A DNA stretch of 28,838 nt from an uncultured Mollicutes bacterium (GTDB taxonomy: Bacteria > Bacillota_I > Bacilli_A > RF39 > UBA660), in contig UQQI01000017.1 in the NCBI GenBank assembly GCA_900543055.1, positions 1-28,838 of the forward strand. The letters are read 5' to 3'. The position numbers and the translations under genes are program-made. This document shows, one piece after another, positions 8,196 through 15,737 of this stretch. The first letter of the stretch is position 1, and the number at the start of each line of letters is the position of its first letter. A model generated the notes under the pieces. It was given only the letters and a program-made list of their open reading frames with translations. It searched no databases and was not told where the DNA came from.

Positions 8196-8212
8196 AATTA
8201 TTAGTATTTTTT
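8181..8212 (+). terminator. terminator or attenuator hairpin before relQ-like gene
   Basis: AATACTAATAA (8181-8191), loop GTAAAA, TTATTAGTATT (8198-8208), 11 perfect pairs, then T to 8212. Only 24 bases separate it from the next start at 8237, leaving little room for a promoter, so the downstream gene may depend on read-through or on a promoter within the preceding gene. Confidence 0.8.
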
Positions 8213-8236
8213 AGCCAGAAAGAAAAGAGGAATAAA

Positions 8237-8887
8237 ATGGATAAAGATTTATTAGAAAATAGTGAATTCAAAGAGGAAATGCTTAAATATACATTTGCTC
8301 TTAATAGATTAACTAGTGAACTTGAAATATTACTTGAAGAATATAAATTTAAAAATGAATATAATCCAGTAGAACATATAAAAACAAGAATAAAAAGTTT
8401 TTCAAGTATAAAAGGAAAACTAGAAAGAAAAGGCCTAGATGTAACAGTTGAAAATATGATTCATAATGTTCATGACATAGTAGGAATAAGAATAGTTTGT
8501 TCATTTCTTGCAGATGTCTATGAAATAGTTGGAATATTAAAATCAAGTAAACAATTTATTGTAAAAGATGAAAGTGACTACATAAAAAATCCAAAAGATA
8601 GTGGATACAGTAGTTATCATATAAACTTATTAGTGCCAGTTCATTTATTAGATAGAACAGAATATATTGAAGCAGAAGTTCAAATAAGAACAGTAGCAAT
8701 GGATTGCTGGGCAAGCCTTGACCATAAATTAAGATACAAATTACCTGAAGAATTACCAGAAAGTATAAATTCCAATATGAATCTGAGAGCAAAAGAAATA
8801 AGAAACTTAGATAAAAGTATGCAATATCTACATGAATTAATAGAAGATTATAAATCAAATTATAAAGAAGAAGGTTCTAAAGATTAG
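8237..8887 (+). CDS. relQ: small alarmone synthetase, RelQ/YjbM type
   Basis: 216 residues, the usual size of stand-alone (p)ppGpp synthetases, which transfer pyrophosphate from ATP to GDP/GTP during stress. Key motifs: NPVEHIKTRIKSFSSIKGKL (about 37-56, nucleotide-binding basic region), DIVGIRIVCSF (about 79-89), DYIKNPKDSGYSSYH with the aromatic substrate-stacking Tyr, then EAEVQIRT and MDCWASLDHKLRYK. RelQ homologues often have GYRSYH where this has GYSSYH. No hydrolase, TGS or ACT domain is present. AGAGG precedes the ATG. A separate HD hydrolase-like gene at 19138 could provide the opposing activity. Confidence 0.92.
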   Translation: MDKDLLENSEFKEEMLKYTFALNRLTSELEILLEEYKFKNEYNPVEHIKTRIKSFSSIKGKLERKGLDVTVENMIHNVHDIVGIRIVCSFLADVYEIVGILKSSKQFIVKDESDYIKNPKDSGYSSYHINLLVPVHLLDRTEYIEAEVQIRTVAMDCWASLDHKLRYKLPEELPESINSNMNLRAKEIRNLDKSMQYLHELIEDYKSNYKEEGSKD

Positions 8888-8896
8888 AACTTTTTT
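8871..8896 (+). terminator. terminator after relQ-like gene
   Basis: AAGGTTCTA (8871-8879), loop AAGAT, TAGAACTTT (8885-8893) with one G-T pair, then T run to 8896. Confidence 0.85.
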
Positions 8897-8921
8897 CTTT
8901 GTTTAATAAAAGAATTATACG

Positions 8922-8930
8922 TGTTATAAT
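8922..8930 (+). promoter_or_regulatory. extended -10 promoter of the cysteine desulfurase operon
   Basis: TGTTATAAT at 8922-8930 is a consensus extended -10. It leaves a leader of about 90 bases before the gene at 9029, containing a near-palindrome at 8971-8988. Confidence 0.6.
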
Positions 8931-9028
8931 ATGTTTAGTTTGTTATTCAACCATAGGTTTAGTAAAATTCAACTCTAAATTTATAGTTAAAAATATAAAA
9001 TGAATTATAGTTGTTTTAGGAGGTAAAA

Positions 9029-10150
9029 ATGATTTATTTAGATTATAGTGCAACAACACCAGTAAATGAAGAAGTAATTAATACATATAGTAGAGTATGT
9101 CGTGAATTTATTGGAAACCCCAATTCTCTACATAAACTAGGAATAGAAGCAAAGAAGATAATAGATGCTAGTACTATGCAAATTGCTAATATTCTTGGAG
9201 TAAAACAAAGTGAAATAATTTATACAAGTGGAGCAAGTGAAGCAAATAATTTAGCAATTAAAGGTGTCACTTCAAAATATAAAAATCGTGGTAAGCACAT
9301 AATTACTACAGAACTTGAACATTCATCAATAATTGCTCCTCTAAATTATTTGCAAGAAGAAGGTTATGATATAGACTTTGTAAAATTAGATGATAATGGT
9401 TTAGTAGATTTAGATGATTTAGAAAATCTAATAAGAGATGATACAGTACTTGTCTCAATTGCTTCAGTTAATAGTGAAGTTGGTATTATGCAAGATATGA
9501 ATAAAATAAGTGAAGTAGTAAGACGCCATAAGAAAGTCTTACTTCATAGCGATGTTACTCAAAGTATAGGTAAAACCAAATTTGATTTTAGTCTAGTAGA
9601 CCTTGCATCTATGTCATGTCAAAAATTCTTTGGAATGAAAGGGATAGGAGCCTTAATAAAAAGAGAAAACTTAGTTATAGAACCAATTATTCATGGAGGA
9701 AAATCAACAACTATTTATAGAAGTGGAACACCAGCAACTCCATTAATTGTATCTTTTGCAAAGGCCCTACGTCTTACATATGATAATTTTAAAGAAAAAG
9801 AAAACCATGTAAAAGAAACACATGACTATTTAATAAGTAAACTACAAAATTTAGATGTATATATTAATAGTAATAATTACTCTATTAACAATATTGTGAA
9901 TTTTAGTTTAAAAAATATTAAAAGCGAAGTAATGCTTCATGCATTAGAAGAAAAAGGTATCTATATTTCTACACAAACAGCTTGTTCAACAGGTTCTTAC
10001 TCAAGAGCCGTTTATGCAGTATGTCATGACAAAGAAAGAGCAAGTAGAAGTATGCGTGTAAGTATTTCATATTTAACAACAAGAGATGAAATAGATGAAT
10101 TTATTAAAGAGTTAGAAATAGAAATAAAAAAATTAGATTTTAGGAGATAA
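9029..10150 (+). CDS. cysteine desulfurase (NifS/IscS-like)
   Basis: 373 residues, typical for the family. This PLP enzyme takes sulfur from cysteine as an enzyme persulfide for Fe-S clusters or tRNA thiolation. Visible: N-terminal YLDYSATTP; EHSSI with the PLP-stacking His98; the cofactor lysine Lys199 in CQKFFGMKGIG; and the catalytic loop Cys319 in TACSTGS. In most homologues the residue before the PLP lysine is His (SAHK or SSHK); here it is Gln. AGGAGG just upstream sets the start. The next gene starts two bases after the stop, so it is cotranscribed with a thioredoxin-like protein and a DsbD-like protein. No scaffold (IscU, SufU) or ThiI gene is adjacent. Confidence 0.92.
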   Translation: MIYLDYSATTPVNEEVINTYSRVCREFIGNPNSLHKLGIEAKKIIDASTMQIANILGVKQSEIIYTSGASEANNLAIKGVTSKYKNRGKHIITTELEHSSIIAPLNYLQEEGYDIDFVKLDDNGLVDLDDLENLIRDDTVLVSIASVNSEVGIMQDMNKISEVVRRHKKVLLHSDVTQSIGKTKFDFSLVDLASMSCQKFFGMKGIGALIKRENLVIEPIIHGGKSTTIYRSGTPATPLIVSFAKALRLTYDNFKEKENHVKETHDYLISKLQNLDVYINSNNYSINNIVNFSLKNIKSEVMLHALEEKGIYISTQTACSTGSYSRAVYAVCHDKERASRSMRVSISYLTTRDEIDEFIKELEIEIKKLDFRR

Positions 10151-10151
10151 A

Positions 10152-10430
10152 ATGAAATTAATAAAAATAGGAGCTATTTGGTGTAGCGGATGTCTTGTAA
10201 TGAATAAAGTTTGGAACAAATTAATAAAAGAATATAACTTTTCTTATGAAACATATGATATAGATATGGATGAAGATGAAGTAGAAAAGTATAATGTTGG
10301 AGAAAAACTTCCAGTATTTATTGTGATGGAAAATGATAAAGAAATAAAAAGGTTTATAGGAGAATATAGTTATTCTGATATGGTAAATAATTTAAGAGAG
10401 GTTGGTTTATTAAATGAAGAAAGTAATTAA
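10152..10430 (+). CDS. thioredoxin-like protein with WCSGC motif
   Basis: 92 residues, a minimal thioredoxin fold: beta strand MKLIKIGAIWC, redox pair Cys11-Cys14 in WCSGC, then a central strand and the cis-proline region EKLPVFIV, and a C-terminal helix. Canonical thioredoxin has WCGPC; WCSGC is a variant with presumably different redox potential. There is no signal peptide, so it is cytosolic. AGGAGA at the end of the desulfurase gene is its binding site. It overlaps the next gene by 17 bases. It could reduce the persulfide of the desulfurase or pass electrons to the membrane DsbD-like protein; both are inference. Confidence 0.85.
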   Translation: MKLIKIGAIWCSGCLVMNKVWNKLIKEYNFSYETYDIDMDEDEVEKYNVGEKLPVFIVMENDKEIKRFIGEYSYSDMVNNLREVGLLNEESN

Positions 10431-11646
10431 TTTTTTAGTAATTATAACTTTCTTTTTTTTATTAACTCTAAATGTTAATGCTAAAGAAGAAGATATAATT
10501 ACAATGTATGTATTTAAAGGAGACGGCTGCCCACACTGCGCAGCAGAATTAAAGTACTTAGATACAATAAAAGACAATTATAAGAATTTAAAAATAGTAG
10601 AATATGAAGTATGGTATAACGAAGAAAACGCCTCTCTTCTAGAAGATGTTGAAAAGACTTTTTTAATAAAAAGAAGTGGTGTTCCAACAACAGTAATTGG
10701 AAATAGCATAATCCAAGGATTTGGAGATAGTACTGAAAATAAACTTATAAGAGCAATAGAGTTTTATGAAGAAAATGAATATGAAGATGTAGTTAGTAAA
10801 ATAAAAGATGGAACTTATAAAGATGACAAAGAAATAAAAGAACAAGTAAAAGAAGACAAATTTCAAGAAAGTGAAGAAAAAACAGATGATGAGATGACTT
10901 TTTCTATTCCATTAATTGGTAAAGTTAACATGAAAAATGTGTCTCTAACAACGTCTGCTATTGTAATAGGATTAGTAGATGGATTTAACCCATGTGCTAT
11001 GTGGATATTATTATTTTTAATAAGTGTTTTAATAGGGATGAAAGATAGAAAGAGAATGTGGATATTGGGATTAACATTTTTATTAACTTCAGCATTAGTT
11101 TATATGTTAATAATGTTATCTTGGATAAATATAGCCGTAAAAATAACAACAATAGTTTGGATTAGAAATATAATTGCACTAGTAGCAATTATAGGGGGAT
11201 TACTAAATTTAAGAAGCTTTATAAAAAGTAATGATTCAGGCTGTGACGTAGTAGATAAAAACAAGAGAAAAACAATTTTTAATAAAATAAAAAAATTTAC
11301 ACATGAGAAAAGTTTCTTTTTATCCCTTGTTGGAGTAATGGGGTTAGCTATCAGCGTAAATTTAGTTGAACTTGCCTGTTCTGCTGGACTTCCAATTGTC
11401 TTTTCTGAATTACTTGCTCTAAATAATGTGTCAAATTTTATGAAATTTATGTACACACTTATCTATATATTTTTCTTTTTAATAGATGATTTAATAGTGT
11501 TTTTTATTGCTATGTTTACAATGAAAGTCTCAGGTATAAGTACTAAGTATAATAAGTATTCTCATGTTCTTGGAGGTATTATTATGTTAGTTGTTGGAAT
11601 ACTTTTAATATTCAAACCAGAGTGGTTAATGTTTCAATTTAAATAG
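10414..11646 (+). CDS. secreted CxxC domain fused to CcdA/DsbD-like membrane domain
   Basis: 410 residues. A signal peptide (about 1-23, ending NVNA) precedes an extracytoplasmic thioredoxin/glutaredoxin-like domain with CPHC (Cys39, Cys42) and a cis-Pro motif SGVPTTVIG. A charged linker (about 120-165) leads to a CcdA/DsbD-type domain of about six helices. Its two membrane cysteines are Cys194 in GFNPCAM and Cys322 in ELACSAG. In DsbD proteins electrons go from cytosolic thioredoxin through the membrane pair to an external domain. Here the external domain is N-terminal, and the likely cytosolic donor is encoded immediately upstream. The ATG lies within the preceding gene's end, with AGAGAGG upstream, indicating translational coupling. 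Confidence 0.88.
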   Translation: MKKVINFLVIITFFFLLTLNVNAKEEDIITMYVFKGDGCPHCAAELKYLDTIKDNYKNLKIVEYEVWYNEENASLLEDVEKTFLIKRSGVPTTVIGNSIIQGFGDSTENKLIRAIEFYEENEYEDVVSKIKDGTYKDDKEIKEQVKEDKFQESEEKTDDEMTFSIPLIGKVNMKNVSLTTSAIVIGLVDGFNPCAMWILLFLISVLIGMKDRKRMWILGLTFLLTSALVYMLIMLSWINIAVKITTIVWIRNIIALVAIIGGLLNLRSFIKSNDSGCDVVDKNKRKTIFNKIKKFTHEKSFFLSLVGVMGLAISVNLVELACSAGLPIVFSELLALNNVSNFMKFMYTLIYIFFFLIDDLIVFFIAMFTMKVSGISTKYNKYSHVLGGIIMLVVGILLIFKPEWLMFQFK

Positions 11647-11675
11647 TTTACTTCTTATTAAAAATTAGTTATAAT
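11647..11675 (+). promoter_or_regulatory. promoter of the 11703-16745 operon
   Basis: TTTACT (11647-11652), 17-base spacer, TATAAT (11670-11675). Good spacing and -10. No terminator was seen between the DsbD-like gene and this promoter, so some read-through from the redox operon is possible. Confidence 0.6.
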
Positions 11676-11702
11676 ATAACTTAGAATAGAAGGAGTTTTA
11701 CT

Positions 11703-11984
11703 ATGAATAATAATTTGAGTACGAACGAGAAAAAAATGATTGTTGTTAAAAACCAAGATGGTAGTTCAATGGAAGTTGAATTAGTGACTTATTTAATTAG
11801 TGATGATCAAATAAATACGTATTTGGTTTATTCAAAAGGCGAGTTAAGTGGTGCTAACGGAGATGAAGTAATATACATTTCAAAGATACTTCAAAATGGT
11901 GAAAGTCTTCTTTTACAAGAAATTACTGATGATAATGAATGGCTTAGTGTTCAAAATCTATTAAAGAAAATAGCAAATGCATAA
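11703..11984 (+). CDS. DUF1292 family protein
   Basis: 93 residues. The pattern of a beta-rich core, VKNQDGSSMEVELVTYLISD, then YLVYSKGE and VIYISKIL, with WLSVQNLL at the end, fits the DUF1292 (YrzB-like) family common in Firmicutes. These are small cytosolic proteins of unknown role, usually in mixed operons. AGAAGGAG before the ATG supports the start. It is the first gene of a run of six with gaps of 1-21 bases. Confidence 0.8.
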   Translation: MNNNLSTNEKKMIVVKNQDGSSMEVELVTYLISDDQINTYLVYSKGELSGANGDEVIYISKILQNGESLLLQEITDDNEWLSVQNLLKKIANA

Positions 11985-11998
11985 TGGATGGTGATTAA

Positions 11999-13540
11999 AT
12001 GATAACTGAATATGTTTATGAAAATCAAGAATATGAAAATGTTTTAGTTAAAATTAAAGCCGCTTTAATGGATATAATTAGTAGTGAAGAAAATAAACTT
12101 TACGAAATAGAACAAAAAATAACAACCACGACAGATGAAATTTTTAAAGAAAAATTAAGTAAATTATGTGCGGATGAAAGATGTGCTCTAAGGCAAATTA
12201 TTATTACGATGAATACACTTTCAGCATCGCTTGAAAAAGTAGATTCTTATTCAAAAGACCTTGATAGTATAGAGGATGAAAATATAAAAGAAATAATTGC
12301 TGATTTGAAAAATGAAAATGTAAACAACATAAGTGAAAGTGTCGAGTCTCCTGTATATAAACAAGGAGAAACAATAGAAAGTATAAATCAAGACCCTGAT
12401 GTAGTTAGAGAAATCAATGATTATGCTGATTCAAAAGAAGAACCAGTAGTTGAAGAAAGCGTTGAACAAGTACCTGAAGAAATAACTACTCAAGAAGAAC
12501 CAACTGAAGTTCAAGAAGAAGATATAGAAAGTTCACAAGAAGAACCAATTATGGTACAAGAACAAGAGGAGATAGCAGAGCCTGTAGAACAAACTGAAGA
12601 AAAAGAAACACCGGTTGTAGAAGAAAACGATGAAGAAACATATCCTACAGAAGAACAAGAAGAAACAATAGAGCAAGCAACACCTACTATAGAAGAAAAA
12701 ACTGAACCTATAGAGCAAAGTGAAGATATCTCTAACGAGGTAGAAGATACTCCAATCTCAGAACAAATTGAACCAGAAGAAACTATAACTAGTTCTGAAG
12801 AAGTAGTACCTGAAGTAAGTCAAGAAGTTCAAAATGAAGAGCAAGTTTATGAGAATCAGCCAATAGAAACAACTATTGATAATACTGAAGTAGTTCAAGA
12901 AAAACAACCAGAAGATGCACCAGTTTATGACGAAAATGTAGAAGAAGTTGCTGATGAACAACCATCTGAACAAATAAGTCAAGAAGAAAATACACCATTA
13001 ATTCCAATCGTAACAGAGCAAACCAAACAGCAACAACCAAGAAAGGAAAAAGAAGAACAACCAAGTTCTGAAAATGTAGAAGAAGATGTAGTTGCTCCAC
13101 CAAGCGTTGATGAAAATGGTCTAGAACAAGAATTTAGCCCATCAATCCCAGCAATAGAAAATCAAGAAAATGTAACTTATCAAGAAGATCTACCAAAAGA
13201 GCCACTAATGACATTTATAAAAGTATCACAAGATTCACCAAAAGCAATTTTGACATCACTAAAACAAGTTACTAATTTAAGGTCGTCATATAAAACTCAA
13301 AACGCTTTACTAAGTTCAAGAGGAACTATTGCAAGTAGAAATATTAATGGAGTAGATAGTGAAGTCCAAGAATTAGTAGATAATGGACTTCTTGCTCCAT
13401 CATCAGAAAATATAGAAGCAATGATGAATGAAGCAAATAAATTATATCAAGAAGGAAAAATAAACGAAGCACAAGAAATGTATGATCAAATAAGTATATT
13501 GAACAAACAGTTAAAAGAAAGTAGTTCAGTAGTTAAATAG
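11999..13540 (+). CDS. large acidic, mostly disordered protein with helical ends
   Basis: 513 residues. About 1-110 is helical, with coiled-coil character. About 130-405 is a low-complexity region dominated by Glu, Gln, Pro, Val and Thr with irregular repeats of the EEP/QEE/VEE type, strongly acidic and surely unfolded. The last 110 residues form another helical region; ANKLYQEGKINEAQEMYDQI (about 479-498) reads like one TPR repeat. No signal peptide or membrane segment. GGTGATT precedes the ATG. No known family. The layout resembles a scaffold or spacer protein linking two folded ends, and the next gene's tail-anchored protein may be its partner; this is inference. Confidence 0.65.
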   Translation: MITEYVYENQEYENVLVKIKAALMDIISSEENKLYEIEQKITTTTDEIFKEKLSKLCADERCALRQIIITMNTLSASLEKVDSYSKDLDSIEDENIKEIIADLKNENVNNISESVESPVYKQGETIESINQDPDVVREINDYADSKEEPVVEESVEQVPEEITTQEEPTEVQEEDIESSQEEPIMVQEQEEIAEPVEQTEEKETPVVEENDEETYPTEEQEETIEQATPTIEEKTEPIEQSEDISNEVEDTPISEQIEPEETITSSEEVVPEVSQEVQNEEQVYENQPIETTIDNTEVVQEKQPEDAPVYDENVEEVADEQPSEQISQEENTPLIPIVTEQTKQQQPRKEKEEQPSSENVEEDVVAPPSVDENGLEQEFSPSIPAIENQENVTYQEDLPKEPLMTFIKVSQDSPKAILTSLKQVTNLRSSYKTQNALLSSRGTIASRNINGVDSEVQELVDNGLLAPSSENIEAMMNEANKLYQEGKINEAQEMYDQISILNKQLKESSSVVK

Positions 13541-13549
13541 GGGAGTTAT

Positions 13550-14077
13550 ATGGAAAATAGTTTATTAGATAGTAATTTAACAGAAGAAAATTACGACGAT
13601 TATATAGAAAAAATATTTAATATATTTAGATTATCGAGTAAAAATAGTTCTATAATATTAAGCGTTGATATTGTTGATTCAAAATGTTTAATTAAATTAA
13701 AAATAGTAAGTCAAAATGGAGATACTAAAGAATTCAGTGATGTAACATTTAAATGTGATAATGCTTTTTATAATGATTTTTTAGATTCACTTATAAAGAG
13801 ATTAAATGATGATGAGAATTTTATTATAAATGATATAGTTAATTTAGATAAAGATGAATTCATGACATTTAGACTTGTTTCAAGTAATAATGATTTAATT
13901 ACAATAGACGGCTTAACAAAAGAACAAGCAAATTATTTGAATAAACTTTTTGAAACAGATGAGAAAAAAGAAGAAATTTTAATAAATAATAGTGGAATTG
14001 CTAATGTATGGATATTCTTACTTATGATAGTTGTTTTAGTAATATCATTTATTTTAATAGTTATGTTTTTTAAGTAA
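13550..14077 (+). CDS. tail-anchored membrane protein, unknown
   Basis: 175 residues. The first 145 are soluble, acidic and of mixed alpha/beta character. The C-terminus is one membrane helix (about 150-174, ANVWIFLLMIVVLVISFILI) ending in FFK, so the domain should face the cytosol. No family recognised. AGGGGAG lies nine bases after the preceding stop. Its place between the acidic disordered protein and the membrane-anchored peptidase suggests membrane recruitment, not shown by the sequence. Confidence 0.65.
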   Translation: MENSLLDSNLTEENYDDYIEKIFNIFRLSSKNSSIILSVDIVDSKCLIKLKIVSQNGDTKEFSDVTFKCDNAFYNDFLDSLIKRLNDDENFIINDIVNLDKDEFMTFRLVSSNNDLITIDGLTKEQANYLNKLFETDEKKEEILINNSGIANVWIFLLMIVVLVISFILIVMFFK

Positions 14078-14098
14078 TAGTAAGCGGAGGTAATTAAT

Positions 14099-15202
14099 AT
14101 GCGTAATAAGAAAAAGAAAAATATTAATGGTTGGTCTTATTATGCCAAAATATTAATTGTTGCCTCCCTTACTTTTTTAGTGTATGGAATAGTATTAAAT
14201 GTTGCTAGTGGTAGAAAATTATTCGACCCAATAAAGGATGTAGAACAAGAAGAAAAATCAACAATTAATATATCAACAATAGACAATAGTGAAGTAGTAC
14301 CAGGAAATCAAACAACAAGTACAACTAATAGTGAAGAAACAATTGATAATAGTGCAGCACAAACACCTACAGAAACTCCATCTAATAACAATAATCAATC
14401 AAATAATACAAATCAAAATACTAATACTAATCAAAATACAAATACTAATCAGAATACAAATAGCAATAATACAGTGCAACAACCAGCACAAAACAATAAT
14501 GTATATGTACCAACACTTGAAGAAACAAACAACAACTTAAGAAATACAATTCAATCAGCTTATGGAATAACAATTAAGTATGGAAATGAAACAACAGGAT
14601 ATACAGTAGCAGGAGTTTCAACCACTCCAGTTACTAATTCAACAACAATTAACGCTAGTTTAAACAGATTAAACCAAGCATTAAGTGTATATCCAAAAGG
14701 CTTTTTTTCAGAAATTAGAAATGGAGGAATTCCATTAACTATAATGCTTATAAACAATTATGCAGAAAATAGTATTACTGGGGTAACAGATTCAAGCTAT
14801 TCATATGCTGTAATTTCAATTGCAGTATCTTATCCATTTGAAGAATCTTTCTATCATGAATCATATCATTATATAGAAAGATATATGTTTAAAAAGGGAG
14901 CAAACTTTAATTCCTGGAACACATTAAATCCTCAAGGATTTTCATATGGAAATATTACTAACTCAAACTCATATAATGTAACATTTTCACAAGATGCTCC
15001 ATTTGTAAATGCTTATGCTCAAACATCAGCAGAAGAAGATAGAGCATCAACATTTGAATACATGATGGCCTCATCTAAAGCAAGTTGCCTAAATTATGGA
15101 ACAAAAGTATGGAGAAAAGCAACAGTTATGAAAAATACAATAGAGGCAGTATACAACACAGTAAGTCCTAATGTAATTGAATATTGGGAAAGATATTTAT
15201 AA
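14099..15202 (+). CDS. membrane-anchored HExxH zinc metallopeptidase-like protein
   Basis: 367 residues. A basic N-terminus and one membrane segment (about 15-37) anchor the protein with its bulk outside. A Thr/Asn/Gln-rich linker (about 55-130) includes three NQNTNT-type repeats. The C-terminal domain (about 135-367) has YHESYHYIE: His253, Glu254 and His257 form an HExxH zinc site. SAEEDRASTFEYM follows about 55 residues later, with Glu312 or Glu313 the likely third ligand, as in gluzincin-type peptidases (EDxAxxFE pattern). It resembles putative surface zinc metallopeptidases with an ED(F/R)AE motif, but no exact family is claimed. GCGGAGG precedes the ATG. Substrate unknown. Confidence 0.72.
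   Translation: MRNKKKKNINGWSYYAKILIVASLTFLVYGIVLNVASGRKLFDPIKDVEQEEKSTINISTIDNSEVVPGNQTTSTTNSEETIDNSAAQTPTETPSNNNNQSNNTNQNTNTNQNTNTNQNTNSNNTVQQPAQNNNVYVPTLEETNNNLRNTIQSAYGITIKYGNETTGYTVAGVSTTPVTNSTTINASLNRLNQALSVYPKGFFSEIRNGGIPLTIMLINNYAENSITGVTDSSYSYAVISIAVSYPFEESFYHESYHYIERYMFKKGANFNSWNTLNPQGFSYGNITNSNSYNVTFSQDAPFVNAYAQTSAEEDRASTFEYMMASSKASCLNYGTKVWRKATVMKNTIEAVYNTVSPNVIEYWERYL
14411..14464 (+). repeat. 18-base tandem repeat, three copies
   Basis: Copies at 14411-14428, 14429-14446 and 14447-14464, differing at one to three bases, encode NQNTNT, NQNTNT and NQNTNS in the linker of the peptidase-like protein. The unit is a multiple of three, so copy changes would alter linker length without breaking the frame. 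Confidence 0.85.
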
Positions 15203-15220
15203 TTAGTAGAGGGTGGTAGA

Positions 15221-15736
15221 ATGAAAACAATAATTTTTAATGATAATAATCTAACTGATAATGATATAGAAATGAGAGTAGTAAGAGTAAAAGGATTAAT
15301 GTTTAATTCAAGTGGTAAAATATTATTAGCACATAATAATAATACATATCAGTTTCCAGGAGGACACTTAGAAGACAATGAAGAAAAAGATAAGTGTTTA
15401 ATAAGAGAAATAAAAGAAGAAACGGGAATTGATATTGAAACATTAGATGCTCCTTTTTTATGTATTTCAACATATGATAATGATTATTTTGGAAGTGGTA
15501 AGAAAGTACTTAATAGTATTTATTATTACAGAATATTTACTGATAGTCTTCCAAACTTTAATGAAACACATTATGATGAATTAGAACTAGCAACAGAATT
15601 TAATTTGTTTTATGTAAATTTTGATGATTTAGAAGACTTCTTGAAAAAAGCAATAGATGATGGTAATATAGATATCAATATTGGAAGAGAAATGATACAA
15701 GTAGTTGACGTGTATCATGAAGTTTATGGAGGTTAA
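15221..15736 (+). CDS. Nudix hydrolase
   Basis: 171 residues. A complete Nudix box, GGHLEDN-E-(7)-REIKEETGI (about 46-69), provides the metal-binding RE and EE residues. The N-terminal strands (RVKGLMFNSSGKILLAHN) and QFPGGH are typical. The family hydrolyses nucleoside diphosphates linked to another group; substrate cannot be told here. GAGGGTGG gives the start. It ends one base before galE, whose binding site GGAGG is inside this gene, so the two are translationally coupled. A nucleotide-sugar or oxidised nucleotide substrate is possible. Confidence 0.88.
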   Translation: MKTIIFNDNNLTDNDIEMRVVRVKGLMFNSSGKILLAHNNNTYQFPGGHLEDNEEKDKCLIREIKEETGIDIETLDAPFLCISTYDNDYFGSGKKVLNSIYYYRIFTDSLPNFNETHYDELELATEFNLFYVNFDDLEDFLKKAIDDGNIDINIGREMIQVVDVYHEVYGG

Positions 15737-15737
15737 T

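Noticed and set aside
8931..9028. Riboswitch or T-box in the cysteine desulfurase leader
   Set aside because: The leader is under 100 bases, with only one imperfect AT palindrome and no conserved riboswitch core or terminator/antiterminator pair.
10414..10430. Overlap of the thioredoxin-like and DsbD-like genes as a fusion or frameshift
   Set aside because: Each has its own complete domain; the second has a good signal peptide and a binding site, so the 17-base overlap is ordinary coupling.
12533..13103. Long open frames on the - strand opposite the acidic protein gene
   Set aside because: They mirror the Glu/Gln/Pro-rich codon pattern, have Phe/Leu/Tyr-rich low-complexity products and no ribosome binding sites.
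14411..14464. CRISPR-like or mobile repeat
   Set aside because: The repeats are contiguous, 18 bases, in frame and encode a low-complexity linker; there are no spacers.
15705..15737. Extended galE start
   Set aside because: The extra 11 codons lie inside the Nudix gene, whereas ATG 15738 has GGAGG at proper spacing and matches the usual GalE N-terminus.
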